NCBI GenBank assembly: GCA_050123335.1
Contig: JASFHH010000027.1
Coordinates: forward strand, 1-23,600
Direction of reading: 5' to 3'
Source: JASFHF01 sp050123335
Lineage (GTDB): Bacteria; Pseudomonadota; Gammaproteobacteria; UBA12402
Length of the DNA: 23,600 bases
The notes below the pieces were generated by a model. The model saw nothing but the letters and a program-made list of their open reading frames with translations, searched no databases and was not told where the DNA came from. Shown here in pieces: positions 1 to 9,067 of this stretch. Positions within the stretch are counted from its first letter, which is position 1. Every line of letters begins with the position of its first letter. A program made the position numbers and the translations under genes.

Positions 1-5
1 AAAGT

Positions 6-88
6 TAGGTTTCATAGATTTTAATTTAAAGTGTAAAATTCAAGCCTTGACCCCGCTACAGAGTAAGCCTGACCCTCGCTACAAGGTA
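6..88. repeat. Short degenerate tandem repeat before the transporter gene
   Basis: Two adjacent copies of a unit of about 24 bases (core CCTTGACCCCGCTAC, then CCTGACCCTCGCTAC) lie at about 44-83. The second copy runs into the AAGG that serves as ribosome-binding site for the gene starting at 93. The repeat looks like the edge of an interspersed repeat, but only this fragment is visible. Confidence 0.4.
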
Positions 89-92
89 ATTT

Positions 93-2045
93 ATGATTAA
101 AAAAGTCAAACGAGTTTTATTTGGTCCCCCGCGTAATCCAATGCATCGTGATACGCGGCGCCATATTTCTTTGATTGCGTTTTTTGCCTGGGTTGGCTTA
201 GGCGCTGACGGTCTTTCGTCAATTGCTTATGGTCCTGAACAGGCATTTATTGCCCTTGGTCACCACGCTTATTTAGCGCTTTTCTTGGCGATCATGATAG
301 CAATTACCGTATTTGTGATTTCGCTTGCTTATAACCAGGTGATTGAACTATTTCCCAGCGGCGGCGGCGGATATAAGGTTGCAACACGTTTAATTGGGCC
401 TTATGCTGGTTTGGTTTCAGGTACAGCTTTGATTCTTGGTTACGTTTTGACGATGGCGGTTTCAATCGCAAGTGGTGTTGATGCGCTATTTAGTTTTTTA
501 CCGCAATATTTTCAAGAATATAAATTGTTAACAGAATTATGTTTGTTGCTGTTCATGATGTACCTAAATTTACGTGGCATGAAAGAGTCAATCAAAATAT
601 TCTTGCCAATATTTTTAGGTTTTGTTGTTACACATGTTGCGATTATTCTTTATGGTATATCAATTCATGCTGATCATTTCCATCTGGTGGTTCATAATGC
701 ATGGGCTGAAACTTCAAAAGTTTCTGCTTCAGTTGGTTGGTTTATGATAGTGGCATTACTATTACGTGCTTATTCGATAGGTGGTGGTACTTATACAGGT
801 TTGGAAGCGGTATCAAATAATGTTAATAATTTGGCTGAACCACGTGTAAGAACTGGTAAGTGGACAATGTTGTATATGGCGATTTCACTTAGTTTTACTG
901 CGGCGGGTATACTTCTTTTGTATTTGTTGTTTAGTGCGCAACCGGTAGTTGGTAAAACTTTAAATGCGGTTGTATTCGGTTCTATTTTGCAATCTATTCC
1001 TTATGGTCATGCGTGGGTGATTTTGCTTTTATTACTTGAAGCTGGATTATTGTTTATTGGTGCAAACACTGGATTTTTAGGTGGTCCGTCGGTGCTTGCG
1101 AATATGGCGATTGATAGTTGGGTGCCACATCGTTTTCGTCATCTTTCAAGTCGTTTAGTAGTGCAAAATGGGATTGTATTATTTACGGTGTTGTCGGTGT
1201 TAATTCTTTTGTGGACAAGTGGTAATGTAACTAAATTAGTAATTTTATATAGTACCAGCGTGTTTTTAACTTTTACCATGTCTTTGTTTGGTTTGACTCG
1301 TTATTGGTGGAAAGGCAGAAAGCGTAAAGCAAAAAAATGGCCGTTTCGTTTATTTTTATCTGTTGTTGGTTTGATTGTTTGTTTATTCATATTGGTAACT
1401 GTCATTATTGCTAAGTTTACGCAGGGTGGTTGGTTGACGATTGTGATTAATGGCACAGTAATTACTTTGTGTATTTTAATTAGAAGACATTATAAATCGA
1501 TTAAAAAGTTGATATTAAAATTGGATCGTACTTTTACTTTTTCTGTGAGTCCGGTGGAAGATTTTAAATTATCGATCGATCCTGATCAGCCGACTGCAGT
1601 ATTTTTTGTTGGCACCAGCATTGGTGAAACTATGCATACTTTATTATGGGCGCAGCGCATGTTTCCTAACCATTTTAAAAATTTTATTTTCATTAGTGTT
1701 GGCGTGGTAAATGTTGACACTTATGAAAGTGATAAAGCATTAAAGTCAATGCAGAAAAAAGTTAACAGACGATTACAGTATTTTGTTAATTATGCGGAAC
1801 AAAATGGCATTCCTGCTAAAGCGTATTGTGATTATGGTACTGATCATATTGCGAAGTTAGCTAATATTGCACAACAGGTAAAACAAGAATTCAAAGAGCC
1901 AATCTTTTTTGCTGCCAGAATGGTATTAAAGCATGAAAACTGGTTGACGCGCTTGCTGCATAACGAAACTCCAGTATCGTTACAGCGTTCTTTGCATATG
2001 CAAGGTATGCAAATGATTATTTTGCCGGTGATGTTGAATAATTAA
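93..2045 (+). CDS. APC-superfamily transporter, KimA-like (probable potassium uptake)
   Basis: This is an inner-membrane transporter of the APC superfamily. The N-terminal 480 residues hold about twelve hydrophobic segments and the last 150 residues form a soluble cytoplasmic domain, the layout of Bacillus KimA (about 607 residues). The motif GADGLSSIAYGPEQ (residues 37-50) matches the KimA segment that holds an ion-binding Asp and Tyr (here D39 and Y46). Y117 and T120 in GYVLTMAVS fall where KimA has its Tyr and Thr. The glycine-rich GGGGY at 90-94 is also typical of the group. K+/H+ symport is inferred from these residues; an amino-acid substrate, the usual automatic label for APC proteins, cannot be excluded. 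The start is supported by AAGG six bases upstream. It appears monocistronic and is followed by the 111-bp repeats. Confidence 0.8.
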   Translation: MIKKVKRVLFGPPRNPMHRDTRRHISLIAFFAWVGLGADGLSSIAYGPEQAFIALGHHAYLALFLAIMIAITVFVISLAYNQVIELFPSGGGGYKVATRLIGPYAGLVSGTALILGYVLTMAVSIASGVDALFSFLPQYFQEYKLLTELCLLLFMMYLNLRGMKESIKIFLPIFLGFVVTHVAIILYGISIHADHFHLVVHNAWAETSKVSASVGWFMIVALLLRAYSIGGGTYTGLEAVSNNVNNLAEPRVRTGKWTMLYMAISLSFTAAGILLLYLLFSAQPVVGKTLNAVVFGSILQSIPYGHAWVILLLLLEAGLLFIGANTGFLGGPSVLANMAIDSWVPHRFRHLSSRLVVQNGIVLFTVLSVLILLWTSGNVTKLVILYSTSVFLTFTMSLFGLTRYWWKGRKRKAKKWPFRLFLSVVGLIVCLFILVTVIIAKFTQGGWLTIVINGTVITLCILIRRHYKSIKKLILKLDRTFTFSVSPVEDFKLSIDPDQPTAVFFVGTSIGETMHTLLWAQRMFPNHFKNFIFISVGVVNVDTYESDKALKSMQKKVNRRLQYFVNYAEQNGIPAKAYCDYGTDHIAKLANIAQQVKQEFKEPIFFAARMVLKHENWLTRLLHNETPVSLQRSLHMQGMQMIILPVMLNN

Positions 2046-2078
2046 CTGAAATTGTAGATTAAGAAGTGAGATTTTTAT

Positions 2079-2390
2079 GTAAATAAAAATTATCTTACGA
2101 TAGATCGAAATTAGAATTACGGTATATTGAAGTTATCCCCCGCGAAAGCGGGGGATCTACGTGAAGCTTGAGAAAATTTTTTTGTTGGTTAGCAAAGTAA
2201 TTATCCTGCGATAGTTCTGAATGTGAATTACATTCTATTGAAGTTATCCCCCGCGAAAGCGGGGGATCTACGTGAAGCTTGAGAAAATTTTTTTGTTGGT
2301 TAGCAAAGTAATTATCCTGCGATAGTTCTGAATGTGAACGTTCTATTAAAGTCATCCCAGAAATGTGCTGCGCGATCATCCGGGGCACAG
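2079..2390. repeat. 111-bp tandem repeat, two full copies plus degenerate flanks, each with a GAAA-loop hairpin
   Basis: Two near-identical 111-bp units run 2125-2235 and 2236-2346. Each holds the perfect hairpin TCCCCCGC-GAAA-GCGGGGGA followed by a block ending GATAGTTCTGAATGTGAA. A degenerate part-copy precedes them (about 2087-2124). After them a shortened third start (CTATTAAAGTCATCCC, about 2342) leads into a different imperfect hairpin up to about 2390. GTCATCCC...GGGGAT palindromes of this kind are common interspersed repeats in gammaproteobacterial genomes. A minus-strand reading frame runs through both copies, but only because 111 is divisible by 3, so I do not call it a gene. A role in transcript ending for the transporter or the gene at 2451 is possible. 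Confidence 0.85.
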
Positions 2391-2450
2391 AAAGTAAATA
2401 TGATCCAGTGGTGTCATTTTTATACTTTTTGCAAAATTATTTCTTAGTAA

Positions 2451-3071
2451 TCATATAATATTTTCCCCTGTTAATAAAAGATCATTTTCATCAGGTATTT
2501 TTATATTTAGTTTTTTTAATACCTTATTTTTATAGCCATCATTCTTCTCGGTTATCTCTCCATTTTTAAAAACAACGGTTGTGTATTTTGGGAACAAGCA
2601 TCCACAGTAGTTACTTTTAAGTACTTTTATTTCAATTTTATCTAATTCACAAAAACTAAATTTTTTTATTATTTGTTTTGGAACATTTTTACAATTATCC
2701 ATAATCGAATTTAACCAATTTTGAGGTAAATGCTGTTTGATGTAGTCGAACTTTCTTATAATTTTAACAAATTCATCGTGCAATTTTTTAGAATTCCCAT
2801 CTTTTTTAGGATATATTTTATTTAACCAATCGGTAATATTAATCTTATCTGTGTTTATAACTATTACCGTGTCTGATTGTGTGGTTGTGTTTATAGGTTT
2901 TGTACCCTTCTTTTTAAATTTAAAAGAATTTTTAGAAAACGTATCAATACTATTTATACAATGGAGCACGTCTTGTATTGTAAGAATTGGAGATTCATAT
3001 ATTGTGTAAAAGGTTTTAGATTTGTTATTTATTGTATTGGTATACTCATATGTTGCAATTATTTTAACCAT
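2451..3071 (-). CDS. Hypothetical protein, 206 residues, AT-rich
   Basis: I do not recognise this protein. It is soluble by inspection: no hydrophobic segment long enough to span a membrane, many Lys, Asn and Ile residues, and a small Cys cluster (NYCGC, about residue 155). A good AGGAG sits about nine bases before the ATG, so it is probably expressed. Its base composition is more AT-rich than the transporter and ftsE genes beside it, and it stands alone between a repeat cluster and ftsE, where many gammaproteobacteria keep ftsY. A laterally acquired or lineage-specific gene, such as a secreted effector, would fit, but nothing in the sequence shows this. Confidence 0.6.
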   Translation of the reverse strand: MVKIIATYEYTNTINNKSKTFYTIYESPILTIQDVLHCINSIDTFSKNSFKFKKKGTKPINTTTQSDTVIVINTDKINITDWLNKIYPKKDGNSKKLHDEFVKIIRKFDYIKQHLPQNWLNSIMDNCKNVPKQIIKKFSFCELDKIEIKVLKSNYCGCLFPKYTTVVFKNGEITEKNDGYKNKVLKKLNIKIPDENDLLLTGENII

Positions 3072-3260
3072 AATCTGTTACTCCTAATAAAAAGTTGGTA
3101 TGTTTATCGGATTATATCTTCGTGCATGATCTTATGCATGGTAAAATTAAAAAATTTTAGCAAGACTCTACATAATTTAGCAATTAAATTTGCTAAATTA
3201 CTCCGGATGTTTGATTCTGTGAGATGACAATTGTGTGATCATGATGTAAAATTTATCTAT

Positions 3261-3932
3261 ATGATCTATCTAAATCAAGTAAGCAAACGCTACCCTAGCG
3301 GGCAAGAGGCATTATCACAGGTGAGTCTGCGGCTTCAGTCCGGTGAAATGACGTTTTTGACCGGTCATTCAGGCGCGGGCAAAACCACATTGTTGAAATT
3401 GATTGCTTCACTTGAACGGCCTTCATCTGGCGATATATTAATTAATAATCATAATTTAGCTCGGGTTAATAAAAAACGAATTCCGCATTTACGTCGTCAA
3501 ATTGGATTTGTTTTTCAAGCGCCGCATTTATTATTTTATCGTACCGTTTTTGAAAATGTTGCGTTACCATTGATTATTGCAAATTATCGACGTGCTGAAA
3601 TTAATAGCAGAGTTCGGGCTGCATTAGATAAGGTTGGTTTATTGCATAAAGAAAAATTATTTCCAGAAATTTTATCGTGTGGTGAACAACAACGTGTTGG
3701 AATTGCGCGCGCAATTGTACGTCGCCCCGATATTATTTTAGCGGATGAGCCAACTGGCAATCTGGATCCGGCGTTATCCGAAGAAATCATGCAGTTGTTT
3801 GTGCAGTTTAATCAAATTGGCACAACTGTTTTGATTGCAAGTCACGATATTAATTTGATTCGTCAAATGCCGTATCGTATTTTAACTTTGAGCAGCGGAC
3901 GTTTGATTAATGATGAGGCGGCGCAATTATGA
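3261..3932 (+). CDS. ftsE: Cell-division ATP-binding protein FtsE
   Basis: FtsE is the ATPase of the FtsEX complex, which sits at the division septum and activates peptidoglycan hydrolases through FtsX. The order is Walker A GHSGAGKT (residues 35-42), Q-loop Gln86, ABC signature LSCGEQQR (138-145), Walker B IILADE (158-163) and H-loop His195. The second residue of the signature block is Cys where the family normally has Gly (LSGGEQ). I start at the ATG at 3261 because MIYLNQVSKRYPSG aligns with the usual FtsE N-terminus and gives 223 residues, the family length. An in-frame TTG at 3231 would add ten atypical residues. Neither start has a clear ribosome-binding site. The stop overlaps the ftsX start by four bases, implying translational coupling. 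Confidence 0.95.
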   Translation: MIYLNQVSKRYPSGQEALSQVSLRLQSGEMTFLTGHSGAGKTTLLKLIASLERPSSGDILINNHNLARVNKKRIPHLRRQIGFVFQAPHLLFYRTVFENVALPLIIANYRRAEINSRVRAALDKVGLLHKEKLFPEILSCGEQQRVGIARAIVRRPDIILADEPTGNLDPALSEEIMQLFVQFNQIGTTVLIASHDINLIRQMPYRILTLSSGRLINDEAAQL

Positions 3933-4831
3933 TAAGTTTTTTAATTCAACATTTTCGCGCGCTTAAATTGAGTATTAATCAGTTAAGTGTTCAGCCGCTA
4001 ACTACATTTTTAACTTTTGCGGTTATTGGTGTTGTTTTAGCATTGCCAATGGGTTTATATTTGTTATTGCAAAATGCGCAGACAGTTACATCTGGTTTAC
4101 ATCAAACGACGCAGATTTCTTTGTATTTGAAAAAAAATATTCGGCCATTTCAAGTAGAAAAATTGTTACAAGGATTAAAGCGGGATAAAAATATCGTGAG
4201 TACTAAATATATTTCTGCAACGCAAGGTTTGGCAGAATTACAAAAACAATATAATTTTGGCAATATTTTAATGGAGCTTAACAATAATCCATTACCTGGG
4301 GTCGTTGTGGTGCAGCCAGTTAAATCATTGTACACAGAAGCACAAATAAAACCTCTTTTGGCACATTTGAAGAAATTACCACAAGTTCATGATGCGCAAT
4401 TAGATTTTGCCTGGTTGAAGCGTTTGAATGCGATAATTAATTTAGGTCGTCATATTGTTTATGCTGCAATGTTGTTATTTGCTTTCGGTGTATTATTAAT
4501 TGTAGGTAATACGATTGGATTGATTACCCAAAAATATCAGGATGAAATTTTTGTGTCGCAGTTGTTGGGTGCTACTAATAGTTTTATTCGTCGACCGTTT
4601 TTATATAGCGGGATGATTTACGGATTACTTGGCGGAATTATTGCTTGGTTTTTGATTGATACAACCATGTGGTGGATGAGTGGTTCAGTTACAAAACTCG
4701 CGACATTATATGGTTCGCAATTTCATCTTCAGGTTTTATCTTCTAATGCAACCTTGTTTTTATTGGTTGGCGGTGCAGTGTTAGGATATTTTGGTTCTTG
4801 GTTGGCTGTTGGTCGGCATGTGAATATGTGA
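3929..4831 (+). CDS. ftsX: Cell-division permease-like protein FtsX
   Basis: FtsX is the membrane partner of FtsE. It carries ATP-driven conformational change across the inner membrane to murein hydrolase activators. The protein shows a short cytoplasmic N-terminus, a first membrane segment at about 28-48, a periplasmic domain of about 120 residues, and three further membrane segments near 170-195, 222-245 and 273-293: the four-span FtsX topology. The length of 300 is normal. It begins inside the last codons of ftsE (ATGA overlap) and ends at a strong hairpin terminator. In many gammaproteobacteria rpoH follows directly; here rpoH lies 4.8 kb further on. Confidence 0.95.
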   Translation: MISFLIQHFRALKLSINQLSVQPLTTFLTFAVIGVVLALPMGLYLLLQNAQTVTSGLHQTTQISLYLKKNIRPFQVEKLLQGLKRDKNIVSTKYISATQGLAELQKQYNFGNILMELNNNPLPGVVVVQPVKSLYTEAQIKPLLAHLKKLPQVHDAQLDFAWLKRLNAIINLGRHIVYAAMLLFAFGVLLIVGNTIGLITQKYQDEIFVSQLLGATNSFIRRPFLYSGMIYGLLGGIIAWFLIDTTMWWMSGSVTKLATLYGSQFHLQVLSSNATLFLLVGGAVLGYFGSWLAVGRHVNM

Positions 4832-4832
4832 T

Positions 4833-4862
4833 AAAAAGGTCGGGGGATTGCCCGACCTTTTT
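4833..4862. terminator. Bidirectional intrinsic terminator between ftsX and fhs
   Basis: A perfect 12-bp stem AAAAAGGTCGGG / CCCGACCTTTTT with a six-base loop GGATTG lies just past the ftsX stop and 13 bases from the convergent fhs stop. The A-run and T-run on the two sides allow termination in both directions. Confidence 0.92.
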
Positions 4863-4874
4863 GGTGTATCATTT

Positions 4875-6791
4875 TTAGAATAACCCAGTTATCTTTCCAG
4901 TTTCCGGACAAATATCTACGTCATAATATGCAGGACGTGTTGGCATGCCAGGCATAGTCATCATTTCACCTAATAATGGATAGATGAATCCAGCGCCGAC
5001 ACTTGCGCGAACACTTTTGATCGGAACTGTAAAACCGCTAGGTGCGCCTTTCAAGTTTGGATCGTGACTAATACTCAAGTGAGTTTTTGCCATACACATT
5101 GGCAATTTATCAAACCCCGCTTTAGTATATGCTTCAATTTCTTTTTCAGCTTGTTCGCTGTATTCAACACCAGCAGCATTGTAGATTTCTTTACAAATCG
5201 TTTCGATTTTATCTTTAATGCTCATGTCTAAGTCATATAAGAATTTGAAGTCGGTTGGTTCTTCACAAGCTTTGATTATTGCTTCAGCTAGTTTAACCGA
5301 ACCAGCACCTGCTTCAGCCCAGTGGTTTGACATTACTGCATCTTCAGCGCCAGATTCAATAGCATGTTTACGTACAACTTCAACTTCTGCATCAGTATCC
5401 CAGGTGAAGCGATTGATTGCGACCACCACTGGGACACCGAATTTTTTAGCATTTTTGATATGTGCATTCATGTTGCAGCAGCCTTTTTCCAAGAGTTCCA
5501 GATTTTCTTCAGTGTAAACTGGATTTAATGGTGCGCCAGCAGTTACTTTTGGTCCGCCGCCATGCATTTTTAAAGCGCGAATGGTTGCAACTAATACAAC
5601 GCAATTTGGCACCAAGCCGCTGTAACGACACTTAATATCAAAGAATTTTTCCATTCCCATATCAGCGCCAAAACCTGATTCAGTAATTACATAACCATCT
5701 TTACCAACTAATTTCAATGCAATTTGGTCGGCGATGATAGAAGAGTTACCATGTGCAATATTAGCAAAAGGACCAGCGTGCACAAATGCTGGAGTCCCTT
5801 CTAAGGTTTGCATTAAGTTTGGCATAATTGCATCTTTCATTAATACAGTTAATGCGCCGCCAGCACCTAAATCATCAGCAGTAATTGGGTCACCAGCTTT
5901 GCTCATGCCAATTACAATGCGGCCGAGTCTTTCACGCATATCTTTCATATCGGTAGTCAAAGCTAATACTGCCATGACTTCACTGGCTGGAGTAATGTCA
6001 TAACCAGTTTTGCGGGTAATGCCTTTTTCTTTTGGTCCTTCACCGATGGTTATGCCGCGCAGTGGACGATCACAAATATCAATAACACGTTTCCAGGTAA
6101 TGCTATCTGGATCGATATCAAGTCTTACGAATTTAGAAATTTCTTCTTCGGTTAATTCGTTTGGATCAGTTTTGTTAATGCCAAGTTTTTTTAAGCGGCG
6201 CAGCATAATTGGAGCAAATTTTCTACTGCCATCTTTGGCTTTTGGACACATGCGATCAAAAAGTTTGTCGTCGGTTTGAGCGGTTTCGTGAATTATGCGA
6301 GTATCGACTATTGCAGCTAATAAATCGTTAGCAGAAGTAACCGCGTGCATATCACCAGTTAAATGTAAGTTGAATTCTTCCATTGGAATGATTTGGCTAT
6401 AACCGCCGCCAGCAGCTCCGCCTTTGATACCAAAGGTTGGTCCTAAGCTTGGTTGACGAATACAGGTAATAACATTTTTATTCAAATATGCGCCTAATGC
6501 TTGGGAAAGTCCTACGGTAGTTGTGGTTTTGCCTTCACCCAGTGGGGTTGGGGTAATAGCAGTAACGTCAATATATTTGCCGTTTGGTTGTCCTTTTAGG
6601 CGTTTCAAAACGCTTAATGAAACTTTAGCTTTATCGTTGCCGTAAGGAATTAATTCTTCAGGAGCAATTCCAATATCTGCAGCAATATCGGTAATAGGGA
6701 CTAAGCTTTCTTCTGTGGCTTTTTGAGCGATTTCGATGTCGCTAGGGACTTTCTTTAGCGGGGTTATTTTATGAGCGCATTTTAATGACAT
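4875..6791 (-). CDS. fhs: Formate-tetrahydrofolate ligase, long eukaryote-like form
   Basis: This enzyme makes 10-formyl-tetrahydrofolate from formate, ATP and tetrahydrofolate, feeding one-carbon units to purine and formyl-Met synthesis. Both family signatures are present: GIKGGAAGGGY (121-131) and VATIRALKMHGG. The nucleotide loop is PLGEGKTTTT (83-92). Classical bacterial enzymes have about 555-560 residues; this one has 638. From VPSDIEIA at the N-terminus to ITGLF at the end it reads like the synthetase domain of eukaryotic C1-THF synthase (MTHFD1), including the extra segment around SITWKRVIDICDRPLRGITIGEG. AAGGAG lies about seven bases before the ATG. By eye its GC content is higher than that of its neighbours, so transfer or strong codon selection is possible. 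It is transcribed convergently with ftsX. Confidence 0.95.
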   Translation of the reverse strand: MSLKCAHKITPLKKVPSDIEIAQKATEESLVPITDIAADIGIAPEELIPYGNDKAKVSLSVLKRLKGQPNGKYIDVTAITPTPLGEGKTTTTVGLSQALGAYLNKNVITCIRQPSLGPTFGIKGGAAGGGYSQIIPMEEFNLHLTGDMHAVTSANDLLAAIVDTRIIHETAQTDDKLFDRMCPKAKDGSRKFAPIMLRRLKKLGINKTDPNELTEEEISKFVRLDIDPDSITWKRVIDICDRPLRGITIGEGPKEKGITRKTGYDITPASEVMAVLALTTDMKDMRERLGRIVIGMSKAGDPITADDLGAGGALTVLMKDAIMPNLMQTLEGTPAFVHAGPFANIAHGNSSIIADQIALKLVGKDGYVITESGFGADMGMEKFFDIKCRYSGLVPNCVVLVATIRALKMHGGGPKVTAGAPLNPVYTEENLELLEKGCCNMNAHIKNAKKFGVPVVVAINRFTWDTDAEVEVVRKHAIESGAEDAVMSNHWAEAGAGSVKLAEAIIKACEEPTDFKFLYDLDMSIKDKIETICKEIYNAAGVEYSEQAEKEIEAYTKAGFDKLPMCMAKTHLSISHDPNLKGAPSGFTVPIKSVRASVGAGFIYPLLGEMMTMPGMPTRPAYYDVDICPETGKITGLF

Positions 6792-6909
6792 TATAAATCT
6801 CCTTTATTGTGTTTAATTTTCAGCCAGCATTGTCTAACAGAAAACAGAATTTCTCAAGAACTTTCATGGAAATTCTGTGATTTTTTGTTAGAATGACAGT
6901 CTAATTATT

Positions 6910-7044
6910 TTAGGTGCCGTAACAGTGTCAGGTTAAGGCCTGACACCACGGAGAATCGGGAAGTTAGTGAGAATCTAACACTGCCCACGCAACGGTGATT
7001 GAAAAGGTGTCTGACACCATCAATAAGTCCGGAGACCGGCCTAA
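6910..7044 (+). promoter_or_regulatory. Cobalamin (adenosylcobalamin-type) riboswitch
   Basis: The segment carries the conserved B12-box AAGTCCGGAGACCGGCC (7025-7041) and an upstream core GAATCGGGAAG...GTGAGAATC...CTGCCCACGCAACGGTGA (6953-6998), in the order known for cobalamin riboswitches. A closing helix TTAGG (6910-6914) / CCTAA (7040-7044) can form. Two peripheral hairpins are clear: GTGTCAGG/CCTGACAC (6925-6946) and GGTGTC/GACACC (7006-7018). It lies about 100 bases before the btuB start, so B12 should repress the receptor and the tonB gene behind it. I see no classic T-run terminator between it and btuB, which favours control of translation. Confidence 0.9.
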
Positions 7045-7141
7045 GATTTTGCAACAATGATATTGCGATGGGCGATATGTGCAAATATGTTATTATTAAT
7101 TTATTTGTTGTTCCATTGCAAAAATTAATTTTTGAAATGAA

Positions 7142-9067
7142 ATGAACAACAAACACAAAATATTTTTTCTTGTTTTTACACTTTTATTTACGCATATTGT
7201 TTTTGCTGCACGCAAAATTCCACGCGTTATTGTTGCGCCAGAAAAAAAAACGCATCGTTCAAAATTATTAACTCCTACAATTAAAAAAATCATTACACAC
7301 AAACAAATAAAAGCATCCGGTGCGCATAAAGTTAGCCAATTATTACAAGCAGTTTCTGGTGTACAGTTGCAAGATATGTATGGAGATGGAAGCAGAGTTG
7401 CTGTTGGTATGCGTGGTTTTGGTGATAATGCTTTTGGTAATACTTTAATTTTGTTAAATGGTTTGCCCTTAATTAATCCGAGCATTGCTCCCGTAAACTT
7501 TAACGATATTCCTGTTTCCGATGTAAAACAAATTGAAATTATTCCAGGAAGTGCAGGGGTGTTGTATGGTGATCAAGCAGTTGGAGGAGTTATCAATATC
7601 GTTACTAAAGAACCAAAAAAACATCAACGCCATGCGGAGATAAGTTACGGTAGTTATAACACACAGAAATATCAATTAAGTTTCGGTGATGTGTTTGATA
7701 ATGGTTTTGGTTATCGAATTAGTGCGCAGCATGATCGTACCAATAATTATCGTCGACATAATCGTAACAAATTAAATAATATTAGTGTATTAATAACGAA
7801 AAAATTTTCTGATGGAAATTTTTATTTACAATATCGTAATATTGATAATGATTTGCAGTTCCCTGGTTATGAACAACCGGATGATCGTCGCGCTGCAAAA
7901 AATAATGTTGATTTTAATAATCAAAATAGAAATATTTTATTGGGTGGCTTAGAAAAAAACTTAAATGAGAATTGGAAATTTAAAATTGATTCATTGTTTA
8001 GAAATTTACATGGTTATGGTTTGTATGATTCAAATTTGTTGATAAGTTCATTTAAAGAACGTCAAGATGCTTTTGCGTTGCGGCCTAAAGTTATTGGCAT
8101 GGTTAATTTATTTAATACAAGTTTGATGTCGGTTTTTGGAATTGATTATCTAAATGGCAGGTATAAATATGATAGTGTTAGTTATTTTTATCAAGCCAAG
8201 CAGGAAGAGTTTGCGGGTTATGGTCAATTAACCGCTCCATTAAAAGATAATTTTGATTTGGTTGTTGGTGCGAGATCGGCAGTTGGCAGTAGTAATGCGT
8301 CAAGCGGTACCGCGACTAATTATGCAACTATAACTAACGCCGGTTTGTTTTGGCATCTTAATAATCATTCGCAGATTTTTGTACAGCGTGCTGGTAGTTA
8401 TCGTTTTCCTAAAGCAGATGAACTGGCGTTAAGTAAGGATAATAAGTTATTAAAAACACAAACAGGTGCTTCTTATGAAACTGGTTATCGTTTTGGCAAT
8501 GAACGAACCAAATTATTATTGGATGCATATCAATTGAATTTAAAAAATGAAATTTTATATGTGCCGGATGTGGGTACTCCATTTCCTGGAAGGAATGAAA
8601 ATCTAGAACCAACTGTGCGTCGTGGTTTTATTGCAAGTTTTGGTTATGCGTTACTACAAAATTGGCATTTGTCGTTTGATTATAATTTTGTACATGCAAA
8701 ATTTAATGCTGGTAATGATAAAGGGAAATGGGTGCCGTTTGTAGCGAAAAATACTTTCAAAGTTGTGAGCGATTATAAGTTTTTAAAATGCTGGGGATTA
8801 GCTGTAGAAGGAATTTATATTGGTAGTCGTTATCCGGCAACAGATGTGCAAAATATTGCGAAGAAATTAAGCGGATATGCAGTGTTGAATGCAAATATAA
8901 ATTATTATCATAAACCGTTTACGTTTTCATTACGCTGTAATAATATCACCAATAAATATTATGATGCATATGCGACTACACAATACATTGGTAGTTCGTA
9001 TAGCACTTATTTTTATCCGGCACCTGGAAGAAATTTTTTATTTACTGTTGCGGTGGATGTAGTATGA
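7142..9067 (+). CDS. btuB: TonB-dependent outer-membrane receptor, BtuB-type (cobalamin uptake)
   Basis: This is a 641-residue outer-membrane receptor. Residues 1-22 form a signal peptide ending in FA-A. A likely TonB box is RVIVAP (about 28-33). The plug domain (about 40-155) has the typical MRGFGDNAFGNTLILLNGLPL and GSAGVLYGDQAVGGVINIVTK segments. A beta-barrel with many aromatic-girdle residues fills the rest, ending in GRNFLFTVAVDVV. The substrate assignment rests on the cobalamin riboswitch directly upstream and on the BtuB-like size. The receptor could take another corrinoid. The stop overlaps the tonB-like start by four bases. No strong ribosome-binding site is visible before the ATG, and a two-codon frame (ATG AAA TGA, 7137-7145) overlaps the start. 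Confidence 0.88.
   Translation: MNNKHKIFFLVFTLLFTHIVFAARKIPRVIVAPEKKTHRSKLLTPTIKKIITHKQIKASGAHKVSQLLQAVSGVQLQDMYGDGSRVAVGMRGFGDNAFGNTLILLNGLPLINPSIAPVNFNDIPVSDVKQIEIIPGSAGVLYGDQAVGGVINIVTKEPKKHQRHAEISYGSYNTQKYQLSFGDVFDNGFGYRISAQHDRTNNYRRHNRNKLNNISVLITKKFSDGNFYLQYRNIDNDLQFPGYEQPDDRRAAKNNVDFNNQNRNILLGGLEKNLNENWKFKIDSLFRNLHGYGLYDSNLLISSFKERQDAFALRPKVIGMVNLFNTSLMSVFGIDYLNGRYKYDSVSYFYQAKQEEFAGYGQLTAPLKDNFDLVVGARSAVGSSNASSGTATNYATITNAGLFWHLNNHSQIFVQRAGSYRFPKADELALSKDNKLLKTQTGASYETGYRFGNERTKLLLDAYQLNLKNEILYVPDVGTPFPGRNENLEPTVRRGFIASFGYALLQNWHLSFDYNFVHAKFNAGNDKGKWVPFVAKNTFKVVSDYKFLKCWGLAVEGIYIGSRYPATDVQNIAKKLSGYAVLNANINYYHKPFTFSLRCNNITNKYYDAYATTQYIGSSYSTYFYPAPGRNFLFTVAVDVV

Noticed and set aside
2095..2388. 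97-residue minus-strand frame
   Set aside because: It only reads through the 111-bp tandem repeats; the peptide repeats because the unit is a multiple of 3.
2877..3227. 116-residue plus-strand frame
   Set aside because: Antisense to the hypothetical gene at 2451-3071, no ribosome-binding site, unlikely composition.
3231..3260. TTG start of ftsE
   Set aside because: It adds ten residues not found in the family; the ATG at 3261 fits the conserved N-terminus.
6925..7018. Palindromes GTGTCAGG/CCTGACAC and GGTGTC/GACACC as REP-like repeats
   Set aside because: They are peripheral helices of the cobalamin riboswitch, shown by the conserved core and B12 box around them.
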